A DNA stretch of 64,000 bases from an uncultured Lachnospiraceae bacterium (GCA_910583605.1 CAJTXN010000001.1:629327-693326); one strand, 5' to 3'. Shown: positions 1 through 10,050, counted from the stretch's first letter. Translations and numbers: made by a program. Notes: generated from the letters alone by a model not told the origin.

Positions 1-178
1 CGGAAATCTGGTCAAACTACTGCAGGGTATGCTGATTGTAAACGGAATCTATTTCGGTGAATTGCACGGAATCTTTGACTTAAACACAACCAATACAGTA
101 TTGCATTTTCAAAAATACTGGAATCTGAACCTCCACGGAATTGCAGGTACCCAGGTATGGAAAAAACTGTTGGGATAA
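1..178 (+). CDS. C-terminal end of a peptidoglycan-binding-domain protein (partial)
   Basis: An open frame runs from the left edge (first full codon at base 2) to TAA at 176-178. The visible 58 residues match the pattern of a PG_binding_1 domain: a leading VKLLQ, then GIYFGELHGIFDLNT, then VLHFQKYWNL, GIAGTQVW and a final KLLG. This three-helix domain is usually at the end of cell-wall hydrolases or spore/cortex-associated proteins and holds them to murein. The catalytic part lies outside the window, so the enzyme type cannot be told. The gene ends at a strong bidirectional terminator and is convergent with the polC operon. The family call rests on the repeated LQ..L...G.Y.G...G.F...T...V..FQ pattern. 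Confidence 0.7.
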   Translation, partial: GNLVKLLQGMLIVNGIYFGELHGIFDLNTTNTVLHFQKYWNLNLHGIAGTQVWKKLLG

Positions 179-190
179 TCATAAAACCAT

Positions 191-248
191 AAAAATGGGA
201 CTGTCACGGAAAAACAAATTTCTGTTTCTATGACAGTCCCATTTTTTT
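191..248. terminator. Bidirectional Rho-independent terminator
   Basis: A long inverted repeat pairs aaaaatgggactgtca (191-206) with tgacagtcccattttttt (231-248). A-rich and T-rich flanks on the two sides make it functional in both directions. It separates the plus-strand gene fragment from the last gene of the minus-strand polC operon. Confidence 0.85.
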
Positions 249-291
249 ACGATATTCCATCAACAGTCAATTCCGGGAATCCCGAATCCGG

Positions 292-1065
292 TTAAATGCT
301 GTCATTAATTTCATACAAATATGCCCGTCCCTGTTTTCCGATCATACGTATAATATCCAGATGACGCAGAATCTGAACCGCAATTCCGGCCATTCCCGAA
401 CTTACATGGGCCGCCTTGGCATAGTCGGCAGCCGTAAACGTATCCCCCAGTTCAATGGGAAGCATCTGCATATAATCTTCCCTGCCGTCGATCCGCAGTT
501 CTCCGGCAAGCCCCAGGGGAATCCGGTCATACCGGACCGAACCCTTCTTTTTATCCCGGCTCCAGCCGTTTAATAACCGTATCTCTTCCAGGTCAATGAG
601 CAGTAAACACAGATGAAGATGCTCGTCTGACAGATAATTTTTAATCCGGTATAGTTCCTTAAACGCATGATAAGGGGTTCCCTTTTTGGGAGATTTTCTT
701 CCTGCTGTGATGGAACCGCTCTCTTCATCCAGCCATCGCAGATATTTGATATGCGGAATCGGATAAACTACGGTCACTTCATAATGTTTCAGGAAACAGC
801 CCAGTTTCTCTCTCAGTCTGTTAAAATTGGCAGTCTGTATCTCAATGATATTGCCTTCCTGGTAAATATCGGCCACATAGCCGTCCACCGGAATCTCATG
901 ATAATCCGTATCCGGCTCCATATAATGCTTTACAATAGCATGAACCGTCTTCTCACCCAATGTTCCGATTCCCTGTCTGTCACGCTGAATCCCTAAAACC
1001 TTTTTTTTTGCGGTTTCAAAACGCTCTGAGGCAGACTGACTGATGTATTCCATACTAATCTCCAT
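292..1065 (-). CDS. Unknown protein with PD-(D/E)XK-nuclease-like motif and C-terminal winged-helix-like region
   Basis: 257 residues, last gene of the polC operon, 43 bases after polC. I do not recognise a named family with certainty. Residues about 60-90 contain VDGYVADIYQEGNIIEIQT followed by a helix NRLREKL. An acidic residue on one strand, then a hydrophobic strand carrying E-x-Q, then a basic helix is the layout of PD-(D/E)XK nucleases, with Q replacing the catalytic K. The middle (VTVVYPIPHIKYLRWLD) is beta-rich. The last 70 residues, with FTAADYAKAAHVSSGMA and a following helix and strand, resemble a small winged-helix DNA-binding unit. This suggests a DNA-binding or nuclease-like role, but that is inference from motif layout only. 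No signal peptide or membrane segment is present. Confidence 0.55.
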   Translation of the reverse strand: MEISMEYISQSASERFETAKKKVLGIQRDRQGIGTLGEKTVHAIVKHYMEPDTDYHEIPVDGYVADIYQEGNIIEIQTANFNRLREKLGCFLKHYEVTVVYPIPHIKYLRWLDEESGSITAGRKSPKKGTPYHAFKELYRIKNYLSDEHLHLCLLLIDLEEIRLLNGWSRDKKKGSVRYDRIPLGLAGELRIDGREDYMQMLPIELGDTFTAADYAKAAHVSSGMAGIAVQILRHLDIIRMIGKQGRAYLYEINDSI

Positions 1066-1108
1066 TCCGGTGATAATTCTGCTCCCGGTTCCCGGAACCA
1101 GATCCGTT

Positions 1109-4100
1109 CTACTGCTTCATAATATCAAACAGCGATATCTGGTTGGATTCCGGCAGATCACCCAATATTCCCAGCTCATCCATAAAATCAATGATGGTTT
1201 TGCTGACCTTTGTCCGCATCCTGAAATCATCCTTGGATAAAAACGGTCCGTCCTTTGCCGCTTCCACAATGGAATCCGCCGCTTTATCCCCCAGACCGTC
1301 TATGGCGCTCAATGCCGGCATGATCCGGTTTCCGAAAATCTGAAACTTTCTGGCCGCCACCTGAAATAAATCGATCTGTTCAAATTCAAATCCCCTGGCA
1401 TACATTTCCTGCACCAGTTTCATATCCTTTAACACGTCTTCTTCCTTGGCGGACAATTCTTTTCTGTCTTTCCGCTTTTTAAAATCCTCGATAAAGTATT
1501 CCAGTTTCTCTTTTCCCCGGCACATATATTCGTAACTGAATGCCGAGGCGCGGATACTGAAATAAGCGGCATAATAGGCCAGCGGATAAAAAACCTTAAA
1601 ATATGCGATCCGGTAAGCCATCATAACATAAGCGGCCGCATGTGCCTTAGGAAACATATATTTAATCTTCTGACAGGATTCAATATACCAGTCCGGCACG
1701 TCATGTTTTTTCATTTCCCCGATCCATTCCGGTTTCAGCCCTTTTCCCTTACGGACGGACTCCATGATCTTAAAGGATTCCTCTGAATCCAGCCCCATAT
1801 TGATCAGATAGATCATAATATCATCACGGGTACAGATGGCGGTGGAAATGGTACAATCCCCTTTCTTAATATAATACTGGGCATTGTTCAGCCATACATC
1901 CGTACCGTGGGACAACCCGGAAATCCGTATTAAATCGGAAAAAGATTTCGGTTTCGTATCCTTTAACATCTGAATAACGAAATCCGTTCCAAACTCCGGG
2001 ATTCCAAGGGAACCCAGCTCACAGCCGCCGATATCCTCCGGGGTGATATCCAGCGCTTCGGTTCCGGCAAACAGCGACATAACCTCTTTATTATCCAGCG
2101 GAATATCTTTGGCATCCAATCCCGTGATATCTTCCAGCATACGGATCATGGTAGGATCATCATGGCCCAGAATATCCAGCTTCAGCAGATTATGATCAAT
2201 GGAATGATAATCAAAATGGGTGGTAACGGTTTTGGTGGTCATATCATTGGCAGGATGCTGCACCGGTGTAAATGTATTGATGTCCTTACCGATAGGCAGT
2301 ACGATAATTCCGCCGGGATGCTGTCCCGTGGTCCTTCGGACTCCGGTACATCCTTCCGCAATACGGGTGACCTCACACCGGCGCTTCTTAATTCCCCGTT
2401 CCTCGCAATACTTCCGGACATAGCCTTCCGCCGTCTTATCTGCCACCGTACCAATGGTTCCGGCCCGGAAGGTCTGACCCTTACCGAAGATAACCTCCGT
2501 ATATTCATGGGCTTTACTCTGATATTCTCCCGAAAAGTTCAGGTCAATATCCGGCTCCTTATTTCCTTTGAAACCGAGAAAGGTTTCAAAGGGAATGTCA
2601 AACCCGGCTTTCACCAGCTGTTCCCCGCAGTCCGGACAGACCTTATCCGGCATATCGCAGCCGGAAGCCCCTACATATTTCTTCACCTCTTCGGAGTCAA
2701 AATCATAATAATGACATTTTTTGCAATAATAATGGGCGCTTAACGGATTTACCTCGGTAATCCCCGCCATGGTAGCCACAAAGGAAGAACCCACGGAACC
2801 TCTGGAACCTACCAGATAACCGTCCTCATTGGATTTCCACACCAGCTTCTGGGCAATGATATACATTACCGCAAATCCGTTGGAAATAATGGAATTCAAT
2901 TCCCTCTCCAGCCGCTCTACCACAATTTCCGGCAGATGTTCCCCATACATTTCATGAGCGGTATTATAACAGATGTCCCGAAGGGTCTGGTCGGAATTCT
3001 CAATGACCGGGGGACATTTATCCGGGCAGACCGGAAACATATTTTCCACCATATCCGCAATCTTATTGGTATTGGTCACTACGATTTCATAAGCTTTTTC
3101 GCTTCCCAGATACTTAAACTCCTCCAGCATTTCTTCAGTGGTTCTTAAATATAACGGCGCCTGGTCATCCGCATCTTTAAAACCTTTGCTGGCCATAATG
3201 ATCCTCCGGTACACTTCATCCTGAGGGTCCAGAAAATGGACATCACAAGTGGCAACCACCATCTTATTAAACTGATTTCCCAAATCCACGATTTTCTTAT
3301 TGATTTCAATCAGGTCTTCATTGGAATGAATATTCTCATGTCTTTCATCCTCAATCATAAACCGGTTGTTGCCCAGCGGCTGGATTTCCAGGTAATCATA
3401 AAAATTCACCAGTCCGGCGATCACTTCCTCTCCCTTTTCCTCCAGAATCGCCTGATACAGTTCCCCTGCTTCACAGGCGGAACCAATGAGCAGACCCTCC
3501 CGGTACTTTAAAAAATCACTTTTCGGCACCCTTGGCCACCGGTGATAGTAGGTGACATGGGAATCCGAGACCAGCCGATACAGATTTTCCCGGCCGGTTT
3601 CATTGGTGGCCAGTATGATGGCATGATAAGAACGCTGTTTCTTTATATTTTCCACGGAGACACTTGCCATTTCATTCAGCTCGTCCAGTGTATATACATC
3701 CCGGTCTTTTAACATCTTTACAAATTTTACAAATATCTCTGCGGTACATCCGGCATCGTCTACCGCCCTGTGATGATTTTCCAGCGAAACATTCAATGCC
3801 TTTGCCACATTATTCAGCTTAAACTTACTGATCTGGGGTATCAGAATTCTTGACAGGGGCACCGTATCTACAATGGTAAACGCATGGGGCAGTTTCTGTT
3901 TTTCCGCTTCATGGATAATAAATCCCGTATCAAATTCCGCATTATGGGCAACCAGTACACAATCTTTGGAAAACTCCAGAAATTCCGGTAAAACTTCCTC
4001 TATTTCCGGTGCATCCATGACCATGCTGTCGCTGATTCCCGTCAGATTTTCTATCTGAAAGGGAATCGGCTCTTTCGGATTGACAAATGTGCTGAACCGG

Positions 4101-5623
4101 TCCGTAATCTTTCCGCCGGATACCTTTACCGCACCGATTTCAATGATTTTATTTTTTCGTACGCTTAATCCGGTGGTTTCCAGATCAAACACCACATAAT
4201 CATCATCTAAAGACTGATTTTGGGAATGAACTACAATCTCCTTTAAATCATCTACCAGATAAGCTTCTACTCCGTAAATCACCTTAAAATCAAAAGGCTC
4301 CTTAAAACTGAATTTTCCCTCCAGTTTCTGCAGCGCATGCCATGCTTCGGTAAATCCCTGCACCACGCCATGGTCTGTAATGGCAAGCGCCCTATGCCCC
4401 CATTCCTTACACCGGGCAATCAGGGATTTGGCATCCGCCACGCCGTCCATATCACTGAGCTTTGTGTGGCAATGCAGCTCCACACGTTTTTCGGCGCTGT
4501 TATCCATACGTTTCACCGAAAAATCCGTGGTCTTCATAATCCCGTTGACCGAGCTGATTACCAGGTCATTATCAAATTTATCCAGAACCGTAATTCCCTT
4601 TACCTTAATATATGTACCTTTTTTCAGATTTCCCCGCAGCTCCTCCAGATTTTCATCCCGGACAAACATTTTAAAAACAATGGAATCCGTAAAATCGGTA
4701 ATGGTAACGCTTACAATGGTTCTCTCATTTTTAATCGGACGCTCTTCCACCAGACGAATCTGGCCCCGCACCGTTACTTCTCCCATTTCCCCGTCAATCT
4801 CTTTCAGTTCCATGGCGGGATTGTCAAATTCACGTCCGAAAATAACATTTGGATTATCGGAACGCCGATAGCCCCGTTGAAATCCTCCCTCTTTTTTTCT
4901 GAAGGAATAATCACCGGTTCCGGCAGAAGCCTCCCTGCCTCCGGTACTTCCTTTTTCAGCCACGCTTCCTGCCGGTTTTGCCTTCCCTCCGGATGCCTTC
5001 TCTCCGTCTGCTTCCGGATTTCTGTTCTTTGAAGCCTGAATTTTTTCTTCCACCCGGGCAACAATGGCCGCCACTTCATTTTCCATCTGAATTTCATTCA
5101 GTTTTGTATACCGGCTCTGCTCCGGCTCCAGATATTCATATCTCACTTCCACGGGAATCCCGCAGCGCTCGTTAAAAATTTTTTCCAGTATGCGCTTCAG
5201 TTCCCCTGATTTTACGGTAGAAATAACCGTTTCCGGCACCTTTAAGACCATAATGTCTTCCTGAAACGATACCTCCGCCCGGCTCAGGATACTATATTCC
5301 ATACGGCTGTAATGATAGATTTCCTTCAGAATACTTTCCCGGTAAGCTGCATACAGATTCTCAGGATTGTACTGTGCCGACAGATGGAACTGTTCAATAA
5401 TTTTAATCTGTACCCCCTGTCGTGCAAACAGTTTTTCAATACATTGTTCCACTTTAAAGACCGCCTCTTTCTGAATCAGGCGGTCACTGTCAATGTATAC
5501 ACGAATACAATTTTTCGTGCGGTTATTTACCACACGTTTTACCATCACATTGCCGAATATCCCTGTCAGTTCATCACTTAACTGCAATGTGGAAAATACT
5601 TCTAAAAAATTCTTTGGTTCCAT
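1109..5623 (-). CDS. polC: DNA polymerase III alpha subunit, PolC type
   Basis: The main replicative DNA polymerase of low-GC Gram-positives, with built-in 3'-5' proofreading. 1504 residues, slightly longer than the usual ~1440. Seen in order: an N-terminal region with a Gly/Lys/Ala-rich low-complexity linker (about 195-250); an OB-fold (about 280-365); the PHP domain starting at HCHTKLSDMDG (His384); the inserted DEDDh exonuclease starting at VVFDLETTGL (Asp480, Glu482) with a later HHRAVDDAG; resumption of PHP; a four-cysteine zinc finger (CKKC and CPDC); the palm-type EPDIDLNFSGEYQ; and a helix-hairpin-helix near the C-terminus (AIDGLGDKAAD). It follows ispG by 20 bases in the classical clostridial order. 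Nothing is missing. Confidence 0.98.
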   Translation of the reverse strand: MEPKNFLEVFSTLQLSDELTGIFGNVMVKRVVNNRTKNCIRVYIDSDRLIQKEAVFKVEQCIEKLFARQGVQIKIIEQFHLSAQYNPENLYAAYRESILKEIYHYSRMEYSILSRAEVSFQEDIMVLKVPETVISTVKSGELKRILEKIFNERCGIPVEVRYEYLEPEQSRYTKLNEIQMENEVAAIVARVEEKIQASKNRNPEADGEKASGGKAKPAGSVAEKGSTGGREASAGTGDYSFRKKEGGFQRGYRRSDNPNVIFGREFDNPAMELKEIDGEMGEVTVRGQIRLVEERPIKNERTIVSVTITDFTDSIVFKMFVRDENLEELRGNLKKGTYIKVKGITVLDKFDNDLVISSVNGIMKTTDFSVKRMDNSAEKRVELHCHTKLSDMDGVADAKSLIARCKEWGHRALAITDHGVVQGFTEAWHALQKLEGKFSFKEPFDFKVIYGVEAYLVDDLKEIVVHSQNQSLDDDYVVFDLETTGLSVRKNKIIEIGAVKVSGGKITDRFSTFVNPKEPIPFQIENLTGISDSMVMDAPEIEEVLPEFLEFSKDCVLVAHNAEFDTGFIIHEAEKQKLPHAFTIVDTVPLSRILIPQISKFKLNNVAKALNVSLENHHRAVDDAGCTAEIFVKFVKMLKDRDVYTLDELNEMASVSVENIKKQRSYHAIILATNETGRENLYRLVSDSHVTYYHRWPRVPKSDFLKYREGLLIGSACEAGELYQAILEEKGEEVIAGLVNFYDYLEIQPLGNNRFMIEDERHENIHSNEDLIEINKKIVDLGNQFNKMVVATCDVHFLDPQDEVYRRIIMASKGFKDADDQAPLYLRTTEEMLEEFKYLGSEKAYEIVVTNTNKIADMVENMFPVCPDKCPPVIENSDQTLRDICYNTAHEMYGEHLPEIVVERLERELNSIISNGFAVMYIIAQKLVWKSNEDGYLVGSRGSVGSSFVATMAGITEVNPLSAHYYCKKCHYYDFDSEEVKKYVGASGCDMPDKVCPDCGEQLVKAGFDIPFETFLGFKGNKEPDIDLNFSGEYQSKAHEYTEVIFGKGQTFRAGTIGTVADKTAEGYVRKYCEERGIKKRRCEVTRIAEGCTGVRRTTGQHPGGIIVLPIGKDINTFTPVQHPANDMTTKTVTTHFDYHSIDHNLLKLDILGHDDPTMIRMLEDITGLDAKDIPLDNKEVMSLFAGTEALDITPEDIGGCELGSLGIPEFGTDFVIQMLKDTKPKSFSDLIRISGLSHGTDVWLNNAQYYIKKGDCTISTAICTRDDIMIYLINMGLDSEESFKIMESVRKGKGLKPEWIGEMKKHDVPDWYIESCQKIKYMFPKAHAAAYVMMAYRIAYFKVFYPLAYYAAYFSIRASAFSYEYMCRGKEKLEYFIEDFKKRKDRKELSAKEEDVLKDMKLVQEMYARGFEFEQIDLFQVAARKFQIFGNRIMPALSAIDGLGDKAADSIVEAAKDGPFLSKDDFRMRTKVSKTIIDFMDELGILGDLPESNQISLFDIMKQ

Positions 5624-5643
5624 ATCCGCTTACCATCCTGCCG

Positions 5644-6708
5644 TTATTCCACTTTTTCTGCCATCTGTTCCAGTTCCTTTTCAAATTCGGAAAGCAGCTC
5701 CTGTTCCGGTACTTTCCGGATGATTTCGCCTTTTTTTATAATCAGACCTTCCCCATGTCCGCCGGCAATTCCCAGATCCGCTTCTCTTGCTTCTCCCGGT
5801 CCGTTAACCGCACAGCCCATGACAGCCACCTTTAAATCCCCTTTATATTTTGTCACAATGGATTCTACCTGAGCTGCCAGCCCGATCAGATCAATCCGGG
5901 TCCGTCCGCAGGTAGGACAGGATACCACCTGAATTCCCCCGGTCCGGATTCCCAGTGTCTGAAGAATGAGATTCGCCGTCCGAACCTCCTCCACCGGATT
6001 TCCGGTCAGGGATACCCGTATGGTATCACCGATTCCCTGATATAATATAATGCCAAGCCCCACCGATGATTTAATATTGCCCGAATATAAAGTTCCTGCC
6101 TCGGTAATTCCCACATGCAGAGGATAGGAAGTCTGTCCTGCTATGAGTTCATGTGCCTTAATACACATCATAACATCTGATGACTTAATGCTGATGACCA
6201 GATTGTCATATCCCATGGATTCTATCAGCCGGACTTTGTCCAATGCACTTTCTGCCAGACCTTCCGCTGTCACCCTTCCATATTTCTCCAAAATGTTTTT
6301 TTCCAGGGAACCGCTGTTTACACCCACACGAATCGGAATTTCCCTCTCCTTTGCCACGTCCACAACGGCCTGTACTTTTGACCGGTCCCCGATATTTCCG
6401 GGATTGATCCGGATCTTATCCGCACCATGTTCCATGGCGGCAATGGCCAGGCGGTAATCGAAATGGATATCCGCCACCAGCGGAATCAATATCTGCTCTT
6501 TGATTTTCCCGATTGCTGCGGCTGCCTCCATCGTAGGCACCGCACATCGGATAATATCACAGCCTGCCACAGTCAGCTCTTTGATCTGGCTGACTGTAGC
6601 TTCCACGTCTTCTGTCTTTGTATTGGTCATGGACTGAATCAGTATATCATTTCCGCCGCCGATATATCTGTCACCAATCCGGACAACCTTTGTATGCTCT
6701 CTCACCAT
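5644..6708 (-). CDS. ispG: 4-hydroxy-3-methylbut-2-en-1-yl diphosphate synthase (flavodoxin)
   Basis: 354 residues, the normal length for bacterial IspG (GcpE). This [4Fe-4S] enzyme makes HMBPP from methylerythritol cyclodiphosphate, the penultimate step of the MEP isoprenoid pathway. The N-terminal TIM barrel is recognisable from IQSMTNT, VPTMEAA and DKIRINPGNIG. The C-terminal cluster-binding region has the expected cysteines in VSCPTCGRTRIDL and GCAVNGPGEA. It sits between rseP (49 bases upstream) and polC (20 bases downstream). Dxr of the same pathway is two genes upstream, and UppS uses the pathway's product, so isoprenoid supply is grouped here with lipid-carrier synthesis. Confidence 0.97.
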   Translation of the reverse strand: MVREHTKVVRIGDRYIGGGNDILIQSMTNTKTEDVEATVSQIKELTVAGCDIIRCAVPTMEAAAAIGKIKEQILIPLVADIHFDYRLAIAAMEHGADKIRINPGNIGDRSKVQAVVDVAKEREIPIRVGVNSGSLEKNILEKYGRVTAEGLAESALDKVRLIESMGYDNLVISIKSSDVMMCIKAHELIAGQTSYPLHVGITEAGTLYSGNIKSSVGLGIILYQGIGDTIRVSLTGNPVEEVRTANLILQTLGIRTGGIQVVSCPTCGRTRIDLIGLAAQVESIVTKYKGDLKVAVMGCAVNGPGEAREADLGIAGGHGEGLIIKKGEIIRKVPEQELLSEFEKELEQMAEKVE

Positions 6709-6757
6709 TTCATTCTCCTAACAACTCCAAAGTATATCATTCCTGAAAAAACATTTT

Positions 6758-8032
6758 CTATAACAATTTTCCGATATCATTAAACAAAATAAGCACCATT
6801 AAGACCATAAGAACAACCATACCTATCAGATGGATAACCGCTTCCCTCTCTCTCTTCACAGGTTTACCCCTGACTGCCTCAATAAACAGGAATACCAGCC
6901 TGCCGCCGTCCAGCGCCGGCAGCGGAAACAGATTCAGGACACCCAGGTTCACGCTGAACAATACAATCAGATATGCAATATTTAAAAATACATACCTGGC
7001 TCCGTCACTTTTTGACTCGTTATAGGCATCTCCTACGATACTTACAATTCCTACCGGGCCGGATACATCATCGGTACTCACCTGTCCGGTAAACAGCATA
7101 TAGAAACTCTTTAATGTAGATTCCATATCATAACGAAGTTCCGTAAAACTATAACGCAGTGTCTGAAGCGGAGAAGCATCCACTCTGTACATACTGAAAT
7201 TAAAACCGGTGGAATAAGCCCTGGTTGGTGTCATGGTAAACGTCAGAGATTCCTTATCCCTGGTCACGGTAATTTCTACCGGCTCACCGCTCAAAGGTTT
7301 CTTATCCAGTAATTCTTTTAATTCCGAACCGCTTGCCACCTTATTTCCGTCTATGGACGTTATAATGTCACCTTGTTTAATTCCTGCCTGCGCTGCTGCG
7401 CTGCCTTTTACTACTTCCGTTGTTTCACACGGATCGGCAGTATCATAATAGGAAACGCCCATACTGTAGCGTTCCGTAGCCGGCATTTGAATCTTATGCT
7501 CTTTACCGTCACGCTCAAACGTAATATCAATATCCTTTCCGGTCGTGGAATGCATATACTGATATAACCACAGGTCTCTGGATATCACTATTTTTTTTCC
7601 GTCATATTCTTTTATAACATCGCCTTCCTGCAGTCCTGCCGCTTCGGCGCCGGAGCCTTCCGCCACATACACCACGGAACACTCATCCCATCCTTCCATT
7701 CCTATGATTACAATAGACAATACAAATGCAAGGATAAAATTAAAAATCGGTCCTGCGGCTATAACGGATATCCTCGCCCATACCGACTTACTGTTAAAAG
7801 AATTATCGCTGTTATCATCTTCATCTTCCCCCACCATCATACAGGAGCCGCCGAAGGGTATGAGTTTCCATGAATATTTCGTTTCTTTTCTGGTAAAACT
7901 CACAATCCTCGGCCCCATGCCCAGGGAAAATTCTGTTACACCAATTCCGTTTTTCTTCGCCAATAAAAAATGTCCAAATTCATGTATCAGTACCAATACA
8001 CTGAATACAATTAAAGATAAAATTATACTCAT
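6758..8032 (-). CDS. rseP: RIP (site-2) zinc metalloprotease, RseP/RasP family
   Basis: 424-residue polytopic membrane protease that cleaves transmembrane segments of anti-sigma factors and signal peptides. The zinc site HEFGH is in the first membrane helix (residues 17-21). The third ligand motif is in NLFPLPALDGGRL near residue 375. Between them are two PDZ-like domains: one around residues 120-190, the other beginning near EVVKGSAAAQAGIKQGDIIT. Two PDZ copies are typical of E. coli RseP, whereas many Firmicutes have one. It lies between dxr and ispG, as in most Firmicutes. A membrane-anchored partner of an ECF sigma factor is encoded 37 kb away and could be a substrate, but that is speculation. 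Confidence 0.95.
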   Translation of the reverse strand: MSIILSLIVFSVLVLIHEFGHFLLAKKNGIGVTEFSLGMGPRIVSFTRKETKYSWKLIPFGGSCMMVGEDEDDNSDNSFNSKSVWARISVIAAGPIFNFILAFVLSIVIIGMEGWDECSVVYVAEGSGAEAAGLQEGDVIKEYDGKKIVISRDLWLYQYMHSTTGKDIDITFERDGKEHKIQMPATERYSMGVSYYDTADPCETTEVVKGSAAAQAGIKQGDIITSIDGNKVASGSELKELLDKKPLSGEPVEITVTRDKESLTFTMTPTRAYSTGFNFSMYRVDASPLQTLRYSFTELRYDMESTLKSFYMLFTGQVSTDDVSGPVGIVSIVGDAYNESKSDGARYVFLNIAYLIVLFSVNLGVLNLFPLPALDGGRLVFLFIEAVRGKPVKREREAVIHLIGMVVLMVLMVLILFNDIGKLL

Positions 8033-8053
8033 TCTCTAACCCTTTCCGGACGC

Positions 8054-9196
8054 CTACATGCGCTCTCTTACTGATTCATATGCTTCCTGTTCCGCCTTTA
8101 GAATCTCATTTAAATCAGGATTTTCCACCTTTTTATGTTTTTGCATGGCATATTCAATCAATTCCGCAATCTCCAAGAACCGGATATTTCCTTTTAAAAA
8201 TTCACTGACTGCCCGTTCATTCGCTGCATTAAATACGGTTGGCATACTTCCGCCTGCCCTTCCAGCCTGATAGGCAAGCCGGAATCCGCGGAACGTATCT
8301 CCGTCCGGTGTTTCAAAACTGATGCTGCCAAGCTTTGCAAAATCCACCCGTTCGGTATTTAATGTCTTTCTGTCCGGAAAATAAAATGCATACTGAATCG
8401 GAAGTTTCATATCCGGCGTTCCAAGCTGTGCCATGATACCGCCGTCCACATACTGTACCATAGAATGAATCAGACTCTGGGGCTGTACCACCACGTCAAT
8501 CTTATCAAAATCCACATCAAACAGCCATCTGGCCTCAATGACTTCCAACCCTTTATTCACCAGTGTTGCAGAATCTATGGTAATCTTTTTTCCCATGGAC
8601 CAGTTGGGATGATTTAAAGCCTCCTGTACGGTTACATCTTTCAAATCCTCCCGTTTTCTGCCCCGGAAGGGACCGCCGGAAGCCGTAAGAATGATTTTCT
8701 CCACCTGTTCCCGTTTATTTCCCTGCAGCGACTGGAAGATGGCGCTGTGCTCACTGTCCACCGGCAGAATCCTGACCTGCCGCTCTTCTGCCAGAGGCAA
8801 TATGATATGTCCTGCCGTTACAAGGGTCTCTTTGTTTGCCAGAGCAATATCTTTTCCGGCCTGAATCGCCGCAATCGTAGGGCGGATTCCGATCATGCCC
8901 ACAACCGCCGTCAATACCATTTCTGCTTTTGGTATCACTGCCGCCTCAATTAACCCTTCCATACCTGAAACCACCTTCACATCCAGGTCTTTGACCGCCA
9001 GACGTAAACCGGCTGCTTTGGATTCATCAAATATACAGACCAGTTCCGGCCGGAATTCCCGAATCTGCCGCTCCAGCAATTCAGTATTACTTCCCGCCGC
9101 CAGCGCCGCAACCTTCAAATCCCGGTTTTCCCTTACGATTTCCAATGCCTGTGTACCAATGGAGCCTGTCGACCCCAGTATTGAAATATATTTCAA
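8054..9196 (-). CDS. dxr: 1-deoxy-D-xylulose 5-phosphate reductoisomerase
   Basis: 380 residues, full length. It converts DXP to methylerythritol 4-phosphate with NADPH, the committed MEP-pathway step. The N-terminal Rossmann fold opens with ISILGSTGSIGTQAL. Downstream are LANKETLV, LPVDSEHSA (metal/substrate binding), ASGGPFRG and KITIDSATLVNKGLEVIEA, all diagnostic. The C-terminal four-helix part ends with MPTVFNAANERAV and YESVRERM. It is placed between cdsA (25 bases upstream) and rseP (21 bases downstream) in the conserved operon. Confidence 0.98.
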   Translation of the reverse strand: MKYISILGSTGSIGTQALEIVRENRDLKVAALAAGSNTELLERQIREFRPELVCIFDESKAAGLRLAVKDLDVKVVSGMEGLIEAAVIPKAEMVLTAVVGMIGIRPTIAAIQAGKDIALANKETLVTAGHIILPLAEERQVRILPVDSEHSAIFQSLQGNKREQVEKIILTASGGPFRGRKREDLKDVTVQEALNHPNWSMGKKITIDSATLVNKGLEVIEARWLFDVDFDKIDVVVQPQSLIHSMVQYVDGGIMAQLGTPDMKLPIQYAFYFPDRKTLNTERVDFAKLGSISFETPDGDTFRGFRLAYQAGRAGGSMPTVFNAANERAVSEFLKGNIRFLEIAELIEYAMQKHKKVENPDLNEILKAEQEAYESVRERM

Positions 9197-9221
9197 CGTT
9201 CTCGCCTCCCGCCATTCTGTT

Positions 9222-10049
9222 TTATCCCAAAATCGTGATAAAATAGTAAATAATTGGTGCAGTGATTATGACGCTGTCAAATCTGTCTAAAATTCCGCCA
9301 TGACCCGGTATCAGTTTCCCATAATCTTTAATTTCATGATTTCTTTTAATTCCTGATGCCGCCAAATCCCCAATCTGGGATATCATTCCGCCTACTGCAC
9401 ACACCGCCGGGAACAGAATCATGGGATTATCCAGAGAAATATGTTCCTGAAATATATATGCATATACAAATCCCAGCAATGCGGCTCCCGCCACACCACC
9501 GATTCCGCCTTCCACGGATTTCTTCGGACTTAAAACAGGAGCCATCTTATGCTTTCCAAACATAACGCCTACCAGATATGCACAGGTATCGCAGCCCCAG
9601 GAGCATAAAAATATGAGCCATACCACATATTTACCATCTTCCATGCCCCGGACCTGATAAATATAGGATAACATCAACACAACATAAAACATTCCGAAAA
9701 AGACCGCCATAATTTCATCTGCATTATATTTCGGAAATGTAAACACATAAGCCGCCAGTAAAAGGATAAGATACAAAATAAAAAACAGCAGAAGATATTC
9801 TGACAAATCCATCCGAAGCAGCACATAGTATGCAGCAGTTGCCATATATCCTAAAATTCCCGGCAATTTCTTCTCCATTCCGAATACTTTTGCCAGTTCA
9901 TAAAACCCGATCAGTGAAACGGCGCCAATCGTAACCAGCAGCACATCTTCCCCAAGAATTATGGTAACAAGAGCTATAATAACAAGAATGATTCCACTGA
10001 CGGTTCTTTCCAAAAATGACCTGGTCATAAGTTTTTTTATCGCCGACAT
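9222..10049 (-). CDS. cdsA: Phosphatidate cytidylyltransferase (CDP-diacylglycerol synthase)
   Basis: 275 residues with about seven or eight hydrophobic membrane segments. It makes CDP-diacylglycerol from phosphatidic acid and CTP, the branch point for phosphatidylglycerol and cardiolipin. The signature in the C-terminal third is visible as LSPKKSVEGGIGG, then IKDYGKLIPGHGGILDRFDSV, which carries the acidic metal-binding residues. The start codon lies one base after the uppS stop codon, so the two are probably translationally coupled. A cardiolipin synthase at about 58-59.6 kb acts further down the same pathway. Confidence 0.96.
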   Translation of the reverse strand: MSAIKKLMTRSFLERTVSGIILVIIALVTIILGEDVLLVTIGAVSLIGFYELAKVFGMEKKLPGILGYMATAAYYVLLRMDLSEYLLLFFILYLILLLAAYVFTFPKYNADEIMAVFFGMFYVVLMLSYIYQVRGMEDGKYVVWLIFLCSWGCDTCAYLVGVMFGKHKMAPVLSPKKSVEGGIGGVAGAALLGFVYAYIFQEHISLDNPMILFPAVCAVGGMISQIGDLAASGIKRNHEIKDYGKLIPGHGGILDRFDSVIITAPIIYYFITILG

Positions 10050-10050
10050 A

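Noticed and set aside
2162..2743. 193-codon plus-strand open frame inside polC
   Set aside because: It is fully antisense to conserved PolC sequence, has no SD or promoter, and its product has no domain-like pattern. The same applies to the long plus-strand frame at 4337-5032.
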